64,000 bases of DNA, from assembly GCF_026230105.1 (NCBI RefSeq), contig NC_079478.1, forward strand, positions 12,849,653 to 12,913,652, written 5' to 3'. Numbering within the stretch: the first letter of the stretch is position 1; the number at the start of each line of letters is the position of its first letter. This document shows positions 37,681 to 48,263 of this stretch, piece after piece. The notes below the pieces were generated by a model, which was not told the origin of the DNA, did no database searches, and was given only the letters and a program-made list of their open reading frames with translations. A program made the position numbers and the translations under genes. Source of the DNA: Diorhabda sublineata. Taxonomy: Eukaryota > Arthropoda > Insecta > Coleoptera > Chrysomelidae.

Positions 37681-39107
37681 GTGTGCTCAGTTAACGACTC
37701 TATGTTTAGTTATGTTAATCGCACACCTACTGATCGATTTTTGCAAGGAACAAGGTTATATCGCATAAATACTTCTGCCAATTTTAGTGGTCTTACGTCC
37801 ATAACTACCAGAATTTGTTTAGGGTGCACTTTTCTATTGAAAAAAGAAGATGTTCTCTGTTTTCTTCGATTATTGAGGTATTATGTAACACGAGTTAAGC
37901 TACTTTATGATAACTATTCAACAATGTATGCATCCAGCTATGCAGAAATATGTAATAAAGTACCAAGTTGTCAACCCCCGTTGTTGCCAACAACTTTTAG
38001 CTCTTTGCCAAATTAAAAACGCTGCTCTCGGGATACAAAAAGACAGTTGAAACTATTATTACAATACACTGTTTTAGAAGTGGAAACATTGTTGAGAATG
38101 GATTGTTTTATTACAGTTTGTAGGGCTACTAGGTGACAAAGGATTAGAACAACGCGAGTTATGAAGATAGGTTCAATACTTTCGGGAGGAACCTCGTAGA
38201 TTCACCGAGTAGTACGGATTAAAACTGATAATATAGATAAATAATCAGATCAATTTATTATGCTGAAACTTTTTTCATGAATTAAAAATCGTTTTTTCCT
38301 GATTATACTTTCAAAAAAATCGGCTATGTATACTACTACATCAAAGTGCTATGGAAAATAACCGGTACCTATTTGTACTGATATACCGTTCTATATATTC
38401 AAAATATTTTGCAGCGAATCGGGAATATTTTTTAGGAACGAATCCGACCGAATAACTTTTTGCTCTTTTGTCCGCTTTTTGGATATTTCGAAATATTTCA
38501 TTTGATGTAATTACCTTTTGCTGCTTTGTACAGCGAAGCTTTTTTTATACAGAAAATAATTGCGATTGCTGGTTTAGCTGGAGTAATTAACACTTTAACT
38601 TAATGGAATTTGAGTCATGATATGAACATTTGAGAATGGTATATGCGTTTCATGATTTATTTGGATTATAATGAATACACGGAACATCCAATAAAATAAT
38701 AACTGAAAAGTACAGAATCAAATTGAATTTCAAGAGCAGAACTCTTGAAACTAAGCGTAGTATGCGGTATTACGAGGGGATACTCATGATTTTAGAACAG
38801 GATCATCCTCAAAATGATTACAATAATACGCCATTGGTTACAATATATAGAAACAAAATTAATATGAAAGTGGTGGTGGAGACTATAGTTTGATGAGCAC
38901 AGAATATACCCAATAAGAAGGTCAACTTGCGTCTAAATTATTCAGCAACACAAATTTAGCCACTTACCAATCGTGGCGCTAGTGTAATGAAAATGAGTCA
39001 TTACTGTCAATGTCAATTGTCAAATAAATAATCAAGTTATCTCTTGTGTAAAAATAACTTTCTCTAAAGTGATTTTACAAATTTCAATAGGAAATTTTTG
39101 AAGTATA
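37681..39107. other. AT-rich stretch, nothing firmly recognised
   Basis: The plus ORF at 37,678-38,016 (112 codons) overlaps the 5' part of the RTE-like relic and has no motif. Near 38,960-39,060 a 'GTGGCGCTAGTG' patch and repeated TGTCAA words precede the short signal-peptide ORF at 39,108; they could be a promoter region, but nothing proves it. Confidence 0.35.
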
Positions 39108-39200
39108 ATGGCAATCCTTCTGTTCCTACCTCTCATCTGCCTTCATTGCGTACTTCTATATATGAATATCACAGTTAAGCCAAAGTTAATAACGGTATAG
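39108..39200 (+). CDS. short ORF with signal-peptide-like start, possible first exon
   Basis: Thirty codons beginning MAILLFLPLICLHCVLLY, a strongly hydrophobic start that would suit a signal peptide or membrane anchor. The frame ends at TAG (39,198-39,200). A GT occurs at the stop (ACG then GTATAG), so a splice donor there is possible but not strong. I find no continuing exon. Such a hydrophobic run can arise by chance in AT-rich DNA. Confidence 0.15.
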   Translation: MAILLFLPLICLHCVLLYMNITVKPKLITV

Positions 39201-39699
39201 GAAATCAAGAACATTCTTATACTGTAAATACAGGTATAGTAGATACTGATATGATGGTTGAAGAGTATCAAGTTGATAGTTCGTGTGATCATGCCTCGAC
39301 ATGTGGTTATGTACCTAACAGGCATCGCAAATCCGCCATGTCTTTTCCACTGAATAACAACATTTCTTCTTAGGGTATGTTATGGTATACGATTGCACGC
39401 CATCTAGTGACGCAGGATATAATTTAATATAGAACTTGACATTTCAGACAATTTCTATCGTATTCTCGAGTTATTGCAAGAGTATAAGAAGGTAGGAGCT
39501 GACAATAGAGCAGTGAGTTGAATATTGAAGGTAAGGGCGAAAAAAACCTGGTCGGTCATATTTTGGCTCAGGTACGATTCATTCTCTGGAAAAATTTCAA
39601 ATATATATTCTATAAAGTTCAAATCGATCCTTATTACTAACAAATACTTGGAAATGGTATTTTAGTGAGATCTTTGAAACTAGGAAAGTTATCGTTGTT

Positions 39700-40760
39700 A
39701 TCGTTGGAAACTAGTATTTTTTGCAAGCCAATAGACTATGGAGTGCTCTAAGGCTCAGTACTAGGCCCTATTTTGTTTCTTCTGTTTATAACCAACATCG
39801 CCTATCTAAACATCAGTGGTAAAATATATTTATTTGCAGACGACACTATTTTCTCTTGGAGCAACCCTGAGCTCAAGTCACTTCATCGGTGCGAAAATAG
39901 ATTGCAGCCTTTTTTATTAAATAACACCACCATTGACATCGTTGAATCTTTAAAATTCTTAGGGCTTGTTGTGTCGTTGTAGGCAATTCCTTGAAATAGG
40001 AGTTACATATTGCCGCTTTATCTAAAAAATTAAGTTTCTCCTGGTTTGCGCCGAGATGAGTTTCCAAAAAACTGAAATTATCGACCTCTTTAACAGTCTA
40101 TTATGCCCTTATTGAGTCGTATCTCCAAGATGCCTTTTTCTTCTAGGGTACATATGGTGCGATTCAATTTGAATCTTCAAACTACAACAGAGAGCTGTTA
40201 GATATTTACTTGGAATAAACAGCAGGGCTCACTGTGGGGTCTTCTTTAAAAGATTAAAAATTCTGACTTTTTCTTCCTCATTTATCTTGGAATCCGTTTG
40301 CTCAATTCGTAAGCACGCTTCTTTAATTTCAGAAAGGCCCGACCTTTACCTACTACAGGTTCAAAATTACTTAAAGGCTCAATATTTTACAATGCAAAAA
40401 AATGCACAATCACTTACCAATTGGAATCAAATCGATATCATCTTTCCCCAGATTCCGCAATAATTTGAGTGCATATTTACTGGAAAGTGTCTTTTACTCT
40501 GTAAACGACTTCTAATCTAATAATGATATTTAATTCCGGACATGCTGCATAATGGTTTAATTTTTGCCATAGACACTTATATACTAATTATCACCTATCA
40601 CTATCACCTATAATTTCCTTACTCGTGGTTTTCTTCTGTAAAATGAAATTTTATTTTATTTGTATCTTTATTTAGTTATTTTTATGTTTGATTTATGATT
40701 TTTACAAGCTTTTCTCTAAATATTGTAACATTTTTTCGACAATAAATCATTTCTGTCTTT
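39700..40760 (+). pseudogene. jockey/CR1-like non-LTR retrotransposon 3' half with polyA signal
   Basis: Plus-strand relic. Near 39,750 GSVLGPILFLLFITNI gives the 'PQGSVLGP.LF..YIND' palm block. Then KIYLFADDTIFSWS near 39,822 keeps the FADD catalytic box, followed by LKFLGLVV near 39,950. Frameshifted tail blocks follow: YYALIESYL near 40,104, ELLDIYLE near 40,195, and LPIGIKSISSFPRFRNNLSA near 40,418. A pyrimidine-rich 3' untranslated region ends with TTTTTTCGACAATAAATC near 40,731-40,748, containing AATAAA. The tail corresponds block for block to the relic at 5,440-6,330, so they belong to one family. Stops and shifts make it inactive. Confidence 0.8.
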
Positions 40761-41639
40761 AATGAAAATAATAACTAGATTCACAAGCGAGTATAATTGA
40801 AAAATTTCAGAAAACTAAAAGTTGAGATCGATTTTTGTGACATAACTTCTATAAATACCTGTTAATAGTCACGTTATTTTGATTACATCTCGAAAGTATA
40901 TATATATATGCAAAACCGGTATGATGAACAGAGTAAACTTCCATTGTAAAAGGTAAATCAAGAAAGATAAAAGCTTTAACTTCTCTTTATTAGTAAAATA
41001 AATTCGCGTACTTTTGATTAATGAATCATCAAAAATGATTCTATCGGTACATCTCATCCAACTTATCATAATATAACATATTTTCGACGACATTTCCTAT
41101 TATATACTACAAGCAAATCAAAGACCAAGAAATATTCGAATCCTCCAACTGAGGAATTCTTAGCTTTTAACTACCTAACCCAACATATAAATTGATAAAA
41201 TCAAAATATTATATAGTAAAATTCAAGTTAAGTGTACGCCACTGTAATATCCCGTGATAGTCTCTACCCTAGAGATTCCCAATTACCTTTGCTATTCGAC
41301 TTTCTCTTTTCCCCACCGTTACCCTGCATCGCTTTTGCTCGTCATCCAGTAGGCTTTGACTGGTCAGCCAGGCCGTCGCATACTCACTCCCCTAAGCCGC
41401 CCTTATCAAGGATTTTAGATTTTTATTTCGATTTGAAGTCGTATTGCCTATAAAAAGAACAAGAGTCTGACGAAACTACTCTGGAAATTATTTGGTGGAT
41501 TAGGGTCAGCATAAATAGGAAACTCCGCTTTATATTATGTATAATTGATGAAGCAATCATTTAATCTCGTTTTTCAATTAATTTGACTGGATGAAAGCTT
41601 ACAAGGTATGTTTGAAAAGTTTTCCACCTCAAACTGAAG
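40761..41639. other. AT-rich stretch with one GC-rich patch
   Basis: At about 41,240-41,415 the DNA is clearly GC-richer and both strands stay open (plus frame of 73 codons; minus frame with DDEQKRCRVTVGKRESRIAK). I do not recognise either product. The rest is AT-rich and empty. The patch could be a retroelement 5' end or an exon. Confidence 0.35.
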
Positions 41640-41960
41640 ATTTCAGCAAATTTAAGTTATTTGGTCGATAAATGCCTGCTTAAAAATCATATCAGTAAGT
41701 TTTCTGAATATTTAACGTGGTCTAATTCGCGACGGCCAAAGGATTCGGTATATTAAATGAACGCATTTGCTATATACTGACTGAAGAATTATGAATACAT
41801 GTTCTATATGCACATCGAATGCCGCGTTTGCTCTCTTTGGACCGAAAGCGCTTTTCTTAGACCTTGTTGATACAGTTTAAGCAGAATAAGTCGAATGTTT
41901 GTGTCGATGCATAGCTGTATATAAAACCTGGTTTGAACAATACGCTCCTATAACATAAAA
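41640..41960 (+). pseudogene. mariner transposase relic, N-terminal part
   Basis: Plus-strand fragments in order: RPKDSVY near 41,737; ICYILTEELW near 41,768 ('V..IL.EEL.M.K'); MPRLLSLDRKRF near 41,820, the 'ARWVPRLLT.DQKR' block; then TWFEQYAPIT near 41,930 in the position of 'DETWIHHYTPET'. The acidic residues of the first catalytic block are lost. Nothing recognisable as second- or third-Asp regions follows. Sequence before 41,700 may include non-coding element sequence. Confidence 0.5.
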
Positions 41961-42149
41961 TAAGTCAAGTTAGTAAGAATTGTAACACGTAAGATTAAGA
42001 TGTTACATTTATAGTACTATATTCATTAGTAAAATATTTAATAAACCAATAATTTCACGTTTTTTAAATCGTATATATTGACAATATTTATAGTTTACAT
42101 CTAATAAACATGCCTCACATCTATTAAAAACAAAAACTTTGAAAAAAAA

Positions 42150-42755
42150 TCAATTAGCTCTACTTTTTCCTTATATGAGGGGTTGCCCCAACAGTAATCA
42201 CAGATCATGGGCGAATCCCATCGTACTTGATACAGAACTTCTAATAATTCTATTCTCTTCTAATTGTTCTAATATCTTGATAGAACCTTTCGCCCTGCTC
42301 ATCACTGACAGCTCCCAAATTTTTGGGAAAATAACCCCAAATCACCTGAACTGGTACTTGGAGTAAAAATAGAGTCGGTGCATTGTTCTTCGGAGCTTCC
42401 TGATGATACGATTTATCCAGTATATTCTAAAACAATAATTTGTGGATCTAAAGGCGCAATCGGTACTGGTAAAGCTTTGTTAGCAGACGGCAAATTTGGA
42501 TATTCGATCTTGAACTTTCCTTTCTTAGTATAACCTTCAGTCTTTGTTAGACAAAAATAGCAGTCCTCAAAATGGTTAGTAGGTTCCCGCCATACCATTG
42601 GAATTGCAAAAGTTTTGCTTTTAACACAGCACGCGTGGTGGGCCCACTGCTTGTCTTGGTCTCCAATTAAAGTACCAAAATATTTGAAATAGGCTTTTTT
42701 CACATTTTCGGAAAAGCTCAGACTTGCGATTTTACCATAAATTCTGTACAAATAT
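42150..42755 (-). pseudogene. two-module insect protein family of unknown function, internally deleted
   Basis: The minus frame at 42,751-42,413 (112 residues) reads YFKYFGTLIGDQDKQWAHHA, then CC, TFAIPMVWREPTNHFEDCYF and later YPNLPSANK. I recall this from many uncharacterised arthropod proteins: a zinc-finger-like Cys/His start, 'GDQDK.WAPH.CC', '.IPM.WREP..H..DCYFC', 'YP.LPSA..PVPH'. Further down, 42,400-42,160, shifted frames give FPKNLGAVSDEQGERF-like pieces (here decayed) and MICDYCWGNP, the known C-terminal module 'FPENLG..SDEQGERFHQDI', 'YQG.W...M.ADYCW'. The several hundred residues that normally separate the modules are gone, as is the second Cys pair of the first module. Function unknown; copy number in insects suggests it is transposon-associated or domesticated. 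Confidence 0.6.
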
Positions 42756-42919
42756 ACTAAAATTTGTCAGAAGTTCAGGTATTTTTTTCGGTCATAAAAT
42801 TTACCGATATTAACCACCCCTTTATAAAATCACCTACCTGCTAATGTATAAACAGGGATAATTAAGCTATTGAAAATGGTATGTGTTAAGGCTTAATAAA
42901 TATTTTTTCTATTATTGGC

Positions 42920-42983
42920 CGGCTATTTAGATTTTAAAATGAAAGTCTCGCCTTTGTTACGAAAATCTTGTCGGTCAGTGATT
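42920..42983. repeat. 64-bp direct repeat, left copy
   Basis: Matches 43,321-43,384 at 63 of 64 positions in the same orientation; the single difference is in the ACGAAAAT/ACGATAAT part. The pair brackets the 336-bp dispersed repeat copy 1. Confidence 0.9.
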
Positions 42984-43317
42984 CTTGGAATAACCTCGAT
43001 TTTTCAGATAAATAAATCTGGCCAGTGGGAAAGATCTACTTCTGTTTCTTCATCATAATCACTCATAACCACAGATCTGGGGATACACAAGTTGCAGGAA
43101 GCTCTATTTATTGTTTCGTCTTTTGTCCACTCAAGTTTTTCAACTCCTCCGCTAGCTACAGAATCATGAACCAGTTAGCAGCGGTTATGTATGACTTTTT
43201 TCAGGTTCAAACTAGCTTTTTTGATGCTGTTATATTATTTTTCTCATTCTTCATTTGGCACATCAGAATAATTTCTAGGACCAAGATCATGACGAAGAAT
43301 TTACTGATGAAGAATTT
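42982..43317. repeat. 336-bp dispersed repeat, copy 1
   Basis: About 95% identical by eye, in the same orientation, to 46,801-47,137. Shared landmarks are TTCTTGGA at the start, GGCCAGTGGGAAAGATCTAC, and GATGAAGAATTT at the end. Read on the minus strand it stays largely open (NYSDVPNEE, VIHNRC, KLEWTKDETINR, CNLCIPRSVV) but with stops. No protein family is recognised, so it may be an exon-like piece of an unknown element. Confidence 0.85.
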
Positions 43318-43320
43318 GGA

Positions 43321-43384
43321 CGGCTATTTAGATTTTAAAATGAAAGTCTCGCCTTTGTTACGATAATCTTGTCGGTCAGTGATT
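43321..43384. repeat. 64-bp direct repeat, right copy
   Basis: Right partner of 42,920-42,983. The pair plus the 336-bp unit looks like just over one period of a roughly 400-bp tandem array. Confidence 0.9.
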
Positions 43385-44169
43385 ATTTGAGATGCTTGGC
43401 AAAAGGTCTATAGGCTTTGTGTAGACTTACGAATGAGGCTCTCTTGAATGGAACAATTGAAAGAGTTATTTTCACGAAATATTGATGTGGTCTCACTGTA
43501 TATATAATGTTATTGCTAGAAAGATATAATTCAGCTGGCAATTAAAAAGAACTTCATTGATGCACTACAACAAATTATATCATGAACAAAAAAACAAAAT
43601 AGCAATTTGGCATGAACAAAAGGTTTATGAAAATCTGTTTAACAAATGTTACACACACGAAATAATTTCGTGGAAATTATTATTCACAATTACGGCCGTT
43701 TTAGAGCCAATCAAACAGGAATTCCGTTGTATGCAGAATTATGTGGATCTTTCACATTATATCGGTCGGCTAGAGCGTTTTGTTTATTTACCAGTGGACA
43801 TGAGTCCCTTCAATAGTCAAATTCATAGAAATTACATTAACAATCACCATTATTATTTGCAGTTCTGATTGCAACGACCGACGGCTCTCTCTTGTTGTTT
43901 GAACAGTGTAGGACAATCGAGCCGAGAGGACAAGGGACTTGATTATTTCAGATAGCGAATGTGTGCCTGATTTTCAGGAAAAGTTTCCTTCGAAGGAAAT
44001 CGTTAAGGAACATAAATCATAGTCAATAAATTGAAATTCTCTAGGCGTTCTAAAGGGATTTCTGTTTTTTTTACAATTGAGTAAGATTCTGTTTGTTTTA
44101 TCTATTTCCTATTTTGGTTTATAGAAATTGTTTCTATTTTATTTTGAACAGTAATGAAAATAACTTAAC
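43385..44169. other. stretch with one unidentified 103-codon ORF
   Basis: A plus-strand ORF at 43,557-43,868 has an even composition and ends RFVYLPVDMSPFNSQIHRNY. The frame just before it (from about 43,430) also stays open with a few stops. I do not recognise it; an env- or gag-like retroelement fragment or chance are both possible. Confidence 0.3.
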
Positions 44170-45669
44170 TAATAGTAGTAAACGTATATGCACCAACTGA
44201 AGAGGCTGAAAACGAAGATAAAGTTGAAATTAAGAAATCCATGATAAAACTAATAACAATAGACAAGGTTGATGCAATCTGGATGCAAGAATGAACTTGA
44301 TCACAAGTACTCGTAGCATGGAATTTCCACATTCAAGAGGCATAAAATAATTCGGACTCCACTGAATCTATAGAATACCATTCGAATAGTCCCTGTGCTG
44401 ATAAATAAGCGAAAATAATCGGCATTAAGAACAACGCTTATTCCGATCACCTCAAGACAAAATAATGAATGTAAAAACAAAAAGAGAAAGTAGATAATCT
44501 CCCAATTCAACACGGAGACAATAAAAATGAGGTAGGAAAATGGAAAAGCATTCAAAGATATCTAATGAAGCAGCAGAGAAACAATAACGATGAGAAGAAA
44601 AACGATAAACAAAACATTGGTATGGGGAGGAATACTATCAATACCTCTAAAAAAGAATTTCAAGGTTTAGATGTTTACAAACAAACAAAAGATATGGAAA
44701 GGCCAGAAGGAGATGCAATAAAACTATTTGAAAAACAAAACAAGAGCATATTGTTGGAAGAAAAAGAAATATTAAGAGCCATAAATAATTTTATAGGAAA
44801 ATAAATTAAGAAAAGTAGACATATATAGATGAGAAAAGATGAATCCAAAATAAAAGCGGGAAAGAAGAAATCTGTTATAGCATTTCCAACAACACAGTGA
44901 CTATGAAGGAATCGAATGCAAATGTGCTGACTAGGAGAAGATATAAAATTCTCAGTTAATTTCCCCTACAAAGATATATCAATGACGAAAACTACAGAAA
45001 TATACGTAAATGCCACAAGCCTAATAACAAACAGGAGAACCATAATCAAAGTTATATTAGAAAAACTGACAACAGAAGGAGAGAAATGAAGTTGAAAATA
45101 GATAGAACAAAAGAAACAAAAATTATTAGTTATGACAAAAAATTCAAAAAGGGAACAATATAAATAGTTATGAATATCTAGTAATAATGATTGGATGGAG
45201 CCAGAACATGAAAATTACTACATAATAAATTCAAAATGAATATTTACAAAACAATTATGCTGAAGTACTTGCATACAGGTAAGAAAAAGAGTTGAGAAGA
45301 TAATAAGAACAATTTAAGGACAATTAGGGACCGATCAGGACTGAAAGAGGAGAAATATCGTTAAAAAAATAAAAAAAAACAAAGAATAAGATAACCAGGG
45401 AATCTGTGGAGATCTGGAGAAAGCCTCGTCAATGCTTCAGTGGGATATATGAGACAGAAAAAGAAGAGAAAAGCCTATAATAAAATTGTTAAGATAGAGA
45501 GTAGAATGAGAATCAAACGTTGGGGAAAAAAATTATGGACATAGCCGCCTGGAGAATAATGAGGCACAAAGTGGAATGAAGGACATAATACGATTTTATG
45601 TGAAGATCCTTTCCACTTCCAACTAGATGGAGCTCTATGATATTCCTTAGTAGTAGTAGTAGTAGTAGA
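44170..45669 (+). pseudogene. RTE-like non-LTR retrotransposon relic with (TAG)n 3' end
   Basis: A purine-rich plus-strand relic. Near 44,180 it reads VNVYAPTEEAENEDK, the strand of the APE-type endonuclease that reads 'VINVYAPTE....E...F' and nicks the target. The 79-codon open frame 44,565-44,804 looks like the endonuclease-RT linker, ending in KEILRAINNFIG, as in '...EV..AI..LK'. The palm is mostly deleted. Near 45,240 NIYKTIMLKYLHT corresponds to 'IYKT...P.L.Y', and the tail near 45,530 has KKLWT and WRIMRHKVEWR-like pieces. The element ends in a (TAG)n tract at 45,648-45,669. Short simple repeats at the 3' end instead of poly(A) are a known habit of RTE elements. Confidence 0.6.
45648..45669. 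repeat. (TAG)7 simple repeat
   Basis: Seven TAG units, visible directly, at the junction between the RTE-like tail and the mariner C-terminal fragment. Confidence 0.9.
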
Positions 45670-45875
45670 TGGATTGGATGAAAAAGAGAAATAAATTCAG
45701 CACCACGATCGCTCGACTTAGCACCTCTAGATTCCTATATGTCGATATTTTATAAAATGTGGTTTCAAGATTAGGGAAATTTGAAGGAAAAAAATGTAGA
45801 CAGATTTGAACAGATCTTTTTTCAAATGTGGCTCCGAAACTAATGAACAACTTTTTGAAAATCGAATAAAGTGAC
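45670..45875 (+). pseudogene. mariner-like transposase C-terminal fragment
   Basis: Immediately after the TAG tract the plus strand reads RWIG, a stop, KREINSAPRSLDLAPLDSY. This is the third-Asp motif 'RWIGRRG.IEWPPRSPDLTPLDFF' with the catalytic Asp kept but the preceding Pro changed to Leu. It continues with KMWFQD and LKEKNVDRFEQIFFQMW, in line with the tail '...LKERI...F..I....L..VW'. Related in motif style to the elements at 10.8, 48.3 and 59.4 kb. No upstream part is present; the RTE-like tail ends exactly where the fragment begins. Confidence 0.7.
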
Positions 45876-46800
45876 CTACTTTTAATTAATTGTCCACATT
45901 TTATGATTTTAATCTACTTTCCTTAGTACTAAGAAGATCAATTAAGTATTTACAATTTTTCAAAATATAAATAAGGTATAACTAGACCTCAGCCGAGCTC
46001 TGCTAGAGGGACTGATGTTAAATATCTTTAAATATGGTTTCTTCAGACATTGGACATTGTAATAATTTTTAAAATAAAAATCATCACTATTACTAAAGAT
46101 GCATCAATGTATGCTAAAAAATTACGATGATCTATTTCAAAATAAGTCACTTATTTCATAGACTTAGGAACATATTCCTATTTTCTGACTCCTTAAATAA
46201 CCAATTTCATACTTGAGACTTTTTTCCTATATTCCATTATTGCATGAATGCAGGCAATAGAGTAATTTTCCAGCATTTACATGCTCACTGAAGAGTATAT
46301 TCCGAACAATTTATGGTTAACAAATATATTTTCTTCGACATACTGAATGGAGAAAAGCCCAATCGAATGGTAGTTGATTTATTGAATGGCCATTACATGA
46401 TAACAGTCGCAGTGAAGAAATACATCTCAATGGATTTTCCAGAAAGTGAACTACGAATATTATTGGCTTATGTCCAATTCCTCCATCTTTCTTATGAGCC
46501 AAATTTGATGAATAATCCTAATAAACGAGTTATAATATGGAACTAAAGTAGATTAGATTCATTTTCAAGTTGTTCTCAATATATTCTTAATGCACAAAAG
46601 ATCCAGTGTTTTTAATATTATAGGTAGATATGATTCAGTCAACCACACAAATCTTTAAATGAAATGCTGTATTTCTCACATTTGCCTCACTTTTTCAGAC
46701 TTCATCAGATTGAATTCTTGAATTTCATTACAATCTGTTGAATATAGTCGGAAATATATCTAGACAAAATATAAATGATGATATATGATAAATTTTCGTC
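45876..46800. other. AT-rich stretch, nothing recognised
   Basis: Two ORFs on opposite strands overlap near 46,313-46,546; neither has a motif. No other signal. Confidence 0.45.
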
Positions 46801-47137
46801 TTCTTGGAACAACCTCGATTTTTCAGATAAACAAATCTGGCCAGTGGGAAAGATCTACTCCAGTTTCTTCATCATAATAACTCACAAACCACAGATCTGG
46901 GGATACACAAGTTGCACGAATCTCTATTTATTGTTTCGTCTTTTGTCCACTCAAGTTTTGCAACTCCTCCGCTAGCCACAGAATCATGAAACAGTTAGCA
47001 GCGGTTATGTATGACTTTTTTCAGGTTCAAGTTAGCTTTTTTGATGCTGTTATAATATTTTTCTCATTCTTCATTTGGCACGTCAGAATAATTTCTAGGA
47101 CCAAGATCATGACGAAGAATTTACTGATGAAGAATTT
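46801..47137. repeat. 336-bp dispersed repeat, copy 2
   Basis: Second copy of the unit at 42,982-43,317, same orientation, about 3.8 kb away. It lacks the flanking 64-bp direct repeats. Scattered substitutions of roughly 5% by eye separate the copies. Confidence 0.85.
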
Positions 47138-47529
47138 ACTTGTGCTGTAAAAAAGGTTCTTATGAAGTGAGATTGTTCTATCTAAGTTGTATGGTCCTAA
47201 TTTGAAAAGAACTATTAACAGAAGGGCCAAAATATATTCCTAATGGATACTTCTCACGGAATATGAAGGAAAGAAATGATGCATGAGCAAAAAGAAAATA
47301 AAGCACTAATCTATATACAAGGTCCGACAATTGAGAATCGATGCGTATGTTTTTCAGCTTCATGCGATTATAAGTATTCTCTGAGCTATTTATTGCATAC
47401 GTGTGTAAGTAGTACTCGTCACTAAGATTTAGAAGCGAATTTTCAGCAAAAAATAGCGAACAAATTTTGTGCGAAATGAGGAACTTCAGCGACTGTAAAG
47501 TATAGGTAAAGTATAAAAGTATTTGGTGA

Positions 47530-48215
47530 TGATTCTGTGAGTAGTGTACATGTGAAAGACGTTGAAGACGAAGTGTGTGTCGCAATACTGGTTGGAGTAC
47601 GCACCGAATCCTCGGAGATTTTCGGTTACCGATTGGGAAGATGGCAGACGAACTGAATACCAACCGCAAAATCATCATACAAAATTTTAACTGAAGATGT
47701 CTCGATGAGAATACTATGTGTTTCACTTATTCCTAAAACAGAAGAGCAAAAACATCAAAATATAATAGAAGAAAATGGTTCGGAACAGACAGAGAACTCG
47801 ATCTCATTGACGCAAGTTCCTGTTTTCGGTACGATCCTGATTCAGGACCTTTATCACAAAATTTAGCCTTGCCACTGTGCGCTAAGTGTGACATGGTTTT
47901 TAGTCTCCAGAAATATTCCAGTATTATCATAGCTAATCTATGCACCGGATCTATTACTCTGTGACTTTTTTCTTTTCCGTAAAGCCAGAAGTATCGTGAA
48001 CGGAATGTATTTGAATTTATTGCAGATATTGAAACAACTGTGCTATCGGAGGTTTCAGTCGAAGGTTACAACGCCTGGAAAAATCGCTGGAGTCGGTATG
48101 TTAATAGACAGGGAGGTGTATCCTGTTGTCACTGGATACATATTAATAATCAGCTATTTTCACAACATCAACCTCTTTATTCAAATATGTTGCCTCGTAT
48201 ATTGTTCCTAATAAT
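47530..48215 (+). pseudogene. mariner transposase relic with central deletion
   Basis: Plus-strand blocks: DVEDEVCVAILVGVRTES near 47,562 (start of the second helix-turn-helix, like 'D..I..V..L...DRR'); KMADELNTN in a shifted frame and then KILTEDVSMRILC near 47,682, a good match to 'KILTEDLNMRK.CA'. After a deletion of the first catalytic region, CALSVTWFLVSRNIPVLS near 47,878 leads into APDLLLCDFFLFRKA near 47,943, the third-Asp motif 'SPDLAPCDFFLFPK'. The tail (LLQILKQ, EGYNAWKNRWSRYV) matches '...F...WK.RW.RC'. The long minus-strand ORF across 47,178-47,726 is its antisense shadow. Confidence 0.75.
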
Positions 48216-48263
48216 ACACAAATACATTGGGATTCGATGATCTAATGCCTAGATCTCAGATCA

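Noticed and set aside
47178..47726. 182-codon minus-strand ORF, second longest in the window
   Set aside because: Its opposite strand carries ordered mariner motifs (KILTEDVSMR and others); the minus product has no motif and is an antisense shadow.
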